A DNA stretch of 64,000 nt from contig CM040431.1 of NCBI GenBank assembly GCA_022702705.1, forward strand, positions 31,573,520 to 31,637,519, read 5' to 3'. A model generated the notes under the pieces. The model did no database searches, had not been told where the DNA came from, and was given only the letters and a program-made list of their open reading frames with translations. This document shows positions 59,421 to 64,000 of this stretch, piece by piece; the stretch's first letter is position 1, and each line of letters starts with the position of its first letter. Origin of the DNA: Papilionanthe hookeriana x Papilionanthe teres. Lineage: Eukaryota; Streptophyta; Magnoliopsida; Asparagales; Orchidaceae. Position numbers and translations under genes: made by a program.

Positions 59421-60570
59421 ATCGGTTAATATCATTTCTTTTCCTTAACATTATTCTTTGTTATTCTAGATTAAACGCAAATGAGGTAAGAATAATGAGT
59501 TTATTCAACGGGCGTAAATAAATATCAGAAATGAAAAAAAATACCTCAATATAGAGCCCAACATTGAGAAGTTGAGAGAGAGCTTGAAGATTCATTAACT
59601 TCCATTGCTAATGGCCAACAACCACCACTTGTACTATCATTTTATTGTCATTGTTCGATAATGTCACCTAACAACCCCATTGAATAATATTATTTATCTT
59701 CCGCATCACCTCTTGCCTTACAACAATAATCAATTCAAGATTAAGTTTGTGATATCACTTTGTAATCCAATCTTCTCTAGTAAAAAGTCAAGGACAAAGC
59801 TTACAATTATCATACCCCTTTACTTTATGTGAAGCTAGAAAAAAAAAAAAAAAAAAAAATTGCACTCTTTCACTTCAACTTTCTCAGCATATAACTCATT
59901 CAAACAAACAAACATAGATTTAAATAGCAATTCTTTTATTTCACTATGAATATGAATAGTTAAACTGTCAAATACCATAGTGTAATGGAAAAAACAGTTC
60001 TTTAATGCTGTAGCAAATGGGGCCATGAGGAGTCATTCTAGGTTGGAACTAAAATACAGTGCTCTTGTATTAATAAGGCAGAGCAACACCTAGCTATTCC
60101 AGTCATTTATTTGGTAGTAGCTCTTGCCTCACGCAACTTATTAAATGAAATTACTATTGCATAATTAGAAAGATGTTGAAGAACAAAATTTCACTATCCA
60201 ATTGTTTTGATATGAAATTTTTATTCAATTTATGATGTTTTGACTTTAGTAAAAGGTTTCTTGATGCTTTTTATATAAAATGAACTGCTTAATTTGAACA
60301 CTTATGACTGTTAATTTTCTTTTGGGTAGTTATTATGATCCCATTTATACTATACGAAGTCAGTGGGGAGTAAATATAGTCCAAGTAATATGATAAACTG
60401 CACCTTTTAAAAACGAAATACATCTTTTTTTTTTTTATGTATTTGCTTGTAGCAATTAAAAAATAAATATCATCCAAAAACATTGTGTGGTACTATGTAA
60501 ATTTGCCAATATTAAATGGCATTGATCAACACACTATTGTTTGCCTACTTTTAGTTATTTTTAGGAAAAA
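59421..60570. other. AT-rich sequence with an A tract, no gene seen
   Basis: Contains an uninterrupted run of A at about 59,840-59,859 and a T run near 60,427-60,437. No coding motif on either strand. Confidence 0.5.
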
Positions 60571-60573
60571 TTA

Positions 60574-60734
60574 TTGTATCAGGATACCTGACACAAATTT
60601 GCGTCAGGTGTCCAATGACAAGGTGTCACGTGTCAACCCAGGCCCGAACCGTGTATATCAGTGGGCCCAAATTGCCACGTGGCCCCTTGTAATAGGACGT
60701 CTGACATATATTTGAGTCAGGTGTCCTGATGCAA
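60574..60734. mobile_element. 161-bp MITE with TA target duplication
   Basis: Terminal inverted repeats TTGTATCAGGATACCTGACAC and TTGCATCAGGACACCTGACTC (right end inverted) match at 18 of 21 positions. TA flanks both ends (60,572-60,573 and 60,735-60,736). The inverted similarity continues inward toward 'acaaggtgtcacgtg'. Each end also holds its own hairpin. TA duplication suggests the Tc1/mariner superfamily. Confidence 0.75.
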
Positions 60735-60790
60735 TAATCTCTCTATTTTTAGAGGTTTAGATATATGGCAGAGTGCCAACAGGCACAAAA

Positions 60791-61254
60791 TGAGTAGGGT
60801 TGCAAGTAAGTCAAGCTGACTAGTGAGCTTGCTCGAGCTCAACTCGATAAGTGGCTCGTAAACTGAGCTCGATGAGCTAACAAGCCAAGCTCAAGCTAGC
60901 ACTGACTCGACTCATTAGCTCGTTAGGCAGCTTGTTTAAAAAATATATTATCATAAAATATACTCAAAATATGTTAAATTTCAAAATTTTATCTTCAAAA
61001 GTATTAAAAATATTAAGAAAATAAGATTTTTATTATATATTAGATGATTTCTTATTATTTATCTCCAAATTGTTCGTTATATTTGTCAATTTATTATAAA
61101 GTTATTTAAAATTAAAATCATTTTCTCTTTTTGATATTAAAAAAGTTGCCTTCTGAGCCGGCTCAAATTCGTAGATTAAAGTTCAACTTTAATAAAATTA
61201 ATCAAGCTCAAATTAAGAGCGGCTCGAGTTCGACTCACTCTTGTTTACACTCAT
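60791..61254. mobile_element. MITE-like element with GAGCTCGAGCTC-rich ends
   Basis: Starts 'tgagtagggttgcaagtaag' and, read inverted, ends 'tgagtgtaaacaagagtgag'. Subterminal regions carry several 'gctcgagctc', 'ggctcg' and 'agctcgatgagct' motifs around an AT-rich centre. This resembles a widespread plant MITE type with GGCTCGAGCTCG subterminal repeats. Confidence 0.6.
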
Positions 61255-61279
61255 AAAATCTCTCACTTTATTAGGTAGA

Positions 61280-61470
61280 TTGGAGGTTCAAAGTCAAGCC
61301 GTGCCGTATGAGATTTCCCGCACGCTTCTGGTGGCCCAAAATTGTAGCCCAGCAGAACCATTGTGGGTCCATCATTGTCAGATCTCTTCTGCTGATCCTG
61401 CCTTCTCCACCTTGGCACTTGCTGCCCTGCTGGCCGACACGCTAGCCCCACTGCTACTTCCACAACTATA
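61280..61470. other. Short GC-rich stretch, unassigned
   Basis: About 190 bases far richer in G and C than its surroundings. Open frames exist on both strands (76 and 100 codons), but neither contains a motif I recognise, and the minus frame runs into the TA microsatellite. It may be a fragment of a gene or promoter. Confidence 0.3.
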
Positions 61471-61487
61471 AGTTCAAATTGATATAA

Positions 61488-61490
<3 letters not shown>

Positions 61491-61530
<40 letters not shown>
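61491..61530. repeat. (TA)n microsatellite
   Basis: About 20 uninterrupted TA units. Confidence 0.95.
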
Positions 61531-61535
<5 letters not shown>

Positions 61536-64000
61536 ATTTACACGTATGCATGCCACCAAATTCATATGTATTTAAGAATCTAACATCAATACTTTAGTGG
61601 TGGAACCAGCTTTAAATTTTAGGATCGACAAAATCACTAAATATTTACATTTTTTATTTATTTAAAGAAACAAATATACTCAAAGAAGGTAAAATTACTA
61701 AATTACCAAAAAAAATTAAAAAATTTTACTATTTAAATTTGTACATTTATATCACCAAAAACACCATTATTTCAACTTTTAGAAAGTAAGCTATACATTT
61801 TTATGAATAAATGAGACGATATATTTGTTAACGTTGAAGTTTAAGAGTTAGCTATGTTACTACGTAGAAATTGATGGTTTGTAATTAAATCTTCTTATAT
61901 GTATTTTTTATAGAATTTATTTTCAATTTAAAAAATCTAAATATGTGAAGGTGGGGCAACTACTTAGTAAAACTTTGTGAAGTAGCATACACCCATTGCT
62001 CGTTTAATCGAGCACATGAAAATGGCATTTTAGCTACATGCCATTAATTATTTTCTTATGGTGAAATAATAATAATTTTAGTAGAATATTAGGTTCTAGT
62101 ATGGGTCCTTGGTGGGAAGAAACTCAATTCAACCATTAGAGCTATATAGATAGTCATAAACTTTGTTAGACAGTGATTAAAAGATGATTAAGGTTAGTGA
62201 AAACTACATACCACATTAGCCAATTCCAATCAACTTATTAAATTTGACAAATGGAGATTAATGTTGTACAAGTTTTACTAATCAAAATAGTCATGAAATA
62301 ATTTATCTACCTAAAACATTAAGCCTGAATGTCATGAGGTTCAATAATATGTTATTTCAACACCAATATAATTTTCAAGTATTCAAAGTGTGATTATCTT
62401 AATTATAAATAAATGTTAGATCAAGTGATGTATCAAACTTCAATGATTCCTAAGCTTATCATATTTATCTCATTCAAAATTTGTTTTAATTATAAGTATA
62501 CAAGGAGTGAACATTTTTGGTTTTCCAAAAGATTTTATAAAAATTTCAACTATACTTTTAGATATCTAAGAATATTTTGATAATATTTTTTTATTCTACT
62601 ATGAATAGTAGGAGACCAAGTCTTATGAAGATCACTTCATGATCGCTAACCACATTAATCACTCAATTCCAATGAAAGTCCATATGACATTTAGAATTAA
62701 ATTTTTTGCATTAAAAAATAGATTTGACAATTGCAATTGGAGTTTCTACGAAAATGTTCATCTCTTTTAGATTTTATACTAACGAGAATCTTATCTGAAC
62801 TGAAATCAAAATTTAGTGACCGAACGTGTAAATTCATTTTATCAATTTATTTGTTTTGTTTATAAACACATAAGTACATAAGTTATTTGGCTTTCAAAAT
62901 GGTTTCAAAACTAACAATTTGGTTGGGATTGTGTGATTAATGTGTTTTTTTTCGACATTTTCTTCGATGCCTTTTAATAATAATTGAGCACAGTTTAATA
63001 TTGGATATATTTTCAAACATTTAGAAGTATAGTTGGAAATTTCTCAATATCATTTGAAAAGTCAAATGGTGCCTAATTTTTAAGTGCTTTTAGTCAAAAT
63101 GAGCGGCTATCGAAAAGGCAGATGCCTCTCTATCCTTTTATGCTAATAAAAATTGTATTTTATGAGATGATTATAATAATTTTTGGCTGAAGATTCTGTT
63201 TTTTAGGGAGCACAAAATAGATGAAAGACCAAAATTAGTTAGAGGCAACATCTAATATAGTTGTTAAATCTATTTTTAACCTTCAATTGTAAGTTTGAAT
63301 GTGGGGAGAGTCAATCATTTGATATTTATAGAAAAAATATATATATTCTTACCTATTTAAAGTAGGATTAAACCTAAAATCACACATTTCCTTAATAAAT
63401 AAAAAGCTTACCTTAAGTGATATCAAAATTCAATATTCTTGGGCGTATTAGATTCATCTCATTGAACACATTTTTTTTTACTATAAACACATAAATATCA
63501 TATCAGATGTCATTTAGCTTGCCAAATATCTTTGAAAATCTATCAACTTTACTTCTAAGTAATTGATTTAGTTTCATTTATTTTGTTGAGTTCAGATTCA
63601 ACTGAATAAATTTTTAATATCCTTTAATTCATCTCATTATGCTGCTCTTTTTTATTATAAATTTGTTGAAAGTAGAACATTTAAATGATTTTTTGAACAT
63701 TTAAATAAATTTTCATCCGAGAATTGCATCAATATTTATGCTTAAATAAATTAATTTTATGTTGTCAACTCTCAAGACAAGAAACACTATAAATGTTTTT
63801 TCACCCAGACCTTTTTTTTTTTTTTTTTTTTTTTGGTAGCTTCCCTCTAGTCTAGACTACCAAACAAGCATGCCACATCAAAAAGTATAAATACTATACA
63901 TGAACTAATTTAAAAAAAAAAAAAAAGCAATTGAAAATATTCAACCTCCTCTAAACAAACTATTAATTTCCATAGCCACTGTATCTATTCCACACTATGT
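61531..64000. other. AT-rich terminal stretch with diverged direct repeats, no gene seen
   Basis: Phrases recur between about 62,395-62,600 and 63,375-63,570, for example 'tatttatctcattcaaaatt' versus 'gattcatctcattgaacac', in the same order; parts also recur near 62,830-63,060. A T run lies at about 63,811-63,834 and an A run near 63,913-63,925. No protein motif was found on either strand. Confidence 0.45.

Noticed and set aside
51759..64000. Host protein-coding gene
   Set aside because: Both strands were read for motifs. Only TNP2-like and LINE RT remnants appeared, and all other frames are short and AT-biased.

Overview
This window looks like a repeat-dense block of a plant (eudicot-like) nuclear genome. 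I find no intact host gene in it. Almost everything I can identify is transposable-element sequence at different stages of decay. The plant assignment rests on the element families seen: Tat/Ogre-like and Athila-like Ty3/gypsy elements, CACTA, an RTE-type LINE and small inverted-repeat elements. Nothing in the sequence fixes a species.

Positions 1-19,983 hold one giant minus-strand Ty3/gypsy element (element A). Its 3' LTR end is at 1-680 and is cut by the window edge. Its internal region is 681-12,668. Its complete 5' LTR is at 12,669-19,983 and is about 7.3 kb long. Reading on the minus strand, the internal region carries a primer binding site, a long gag region, protease, RT-RNase H, an extra 'archaeal-type' RNase H, integrase, then an additional reading frame, then a 3' region with a minisatellite, then the 3' LTR. 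The additional frame at about 2,439-3,989 is clearly related to plant ALKBH9/10-type AlkB dioxygenases (the RNA m6A demethylase family) and keeps the HxD, distal His and RxxxxxR signatures despite frameshifts. This is the most interesting feature of the window.

Positions 19,984-37,693 hold an older minus-strand Athila-like Ty3/gypsy element (third ORF, integrase, RNase H, RT, protease, gag, PBS, LTR). It is split inside gag by a solo LTR of the giant family at 28,068-35,262 on the plus strand, flanked by a perfect 5-bp target duplication. Element A appears to have inserted into the third ORF at 19,983/19,984. A second LTR-like fragment with GCGC palindromes lies at 37,694-38,520, followed by an unassigned block with degenerate internal repeats to about 40,420.

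Positions about 40,420-51,758 hold a second, truncated giant element (element B, minus strand). Its gag region is at about 40,440-43,673, its PBS at 44,188-44,205, and its 5' LTR of about 7.5 kb at 44,212-51,758. The rest of the window, 51,759-64,000, is AT-rich. It contains an old fragment of the same giant LTR (about 53,790-54,660), a CACTA transposase remnant (about 54,800-55,400), a cluster of foldback sequences (about 55,530-58,350), an RTE-type LINE reverse-transcriptase remnant (about 58,375-58,960), two small inverted-repeat elements, a TA microsatellite and long stretches where I recognise nothing.

The coding remnants carry stops and frameshifts, so all domain assignments come from short conserved motifs read across several frames. 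No identity percentages were computed.
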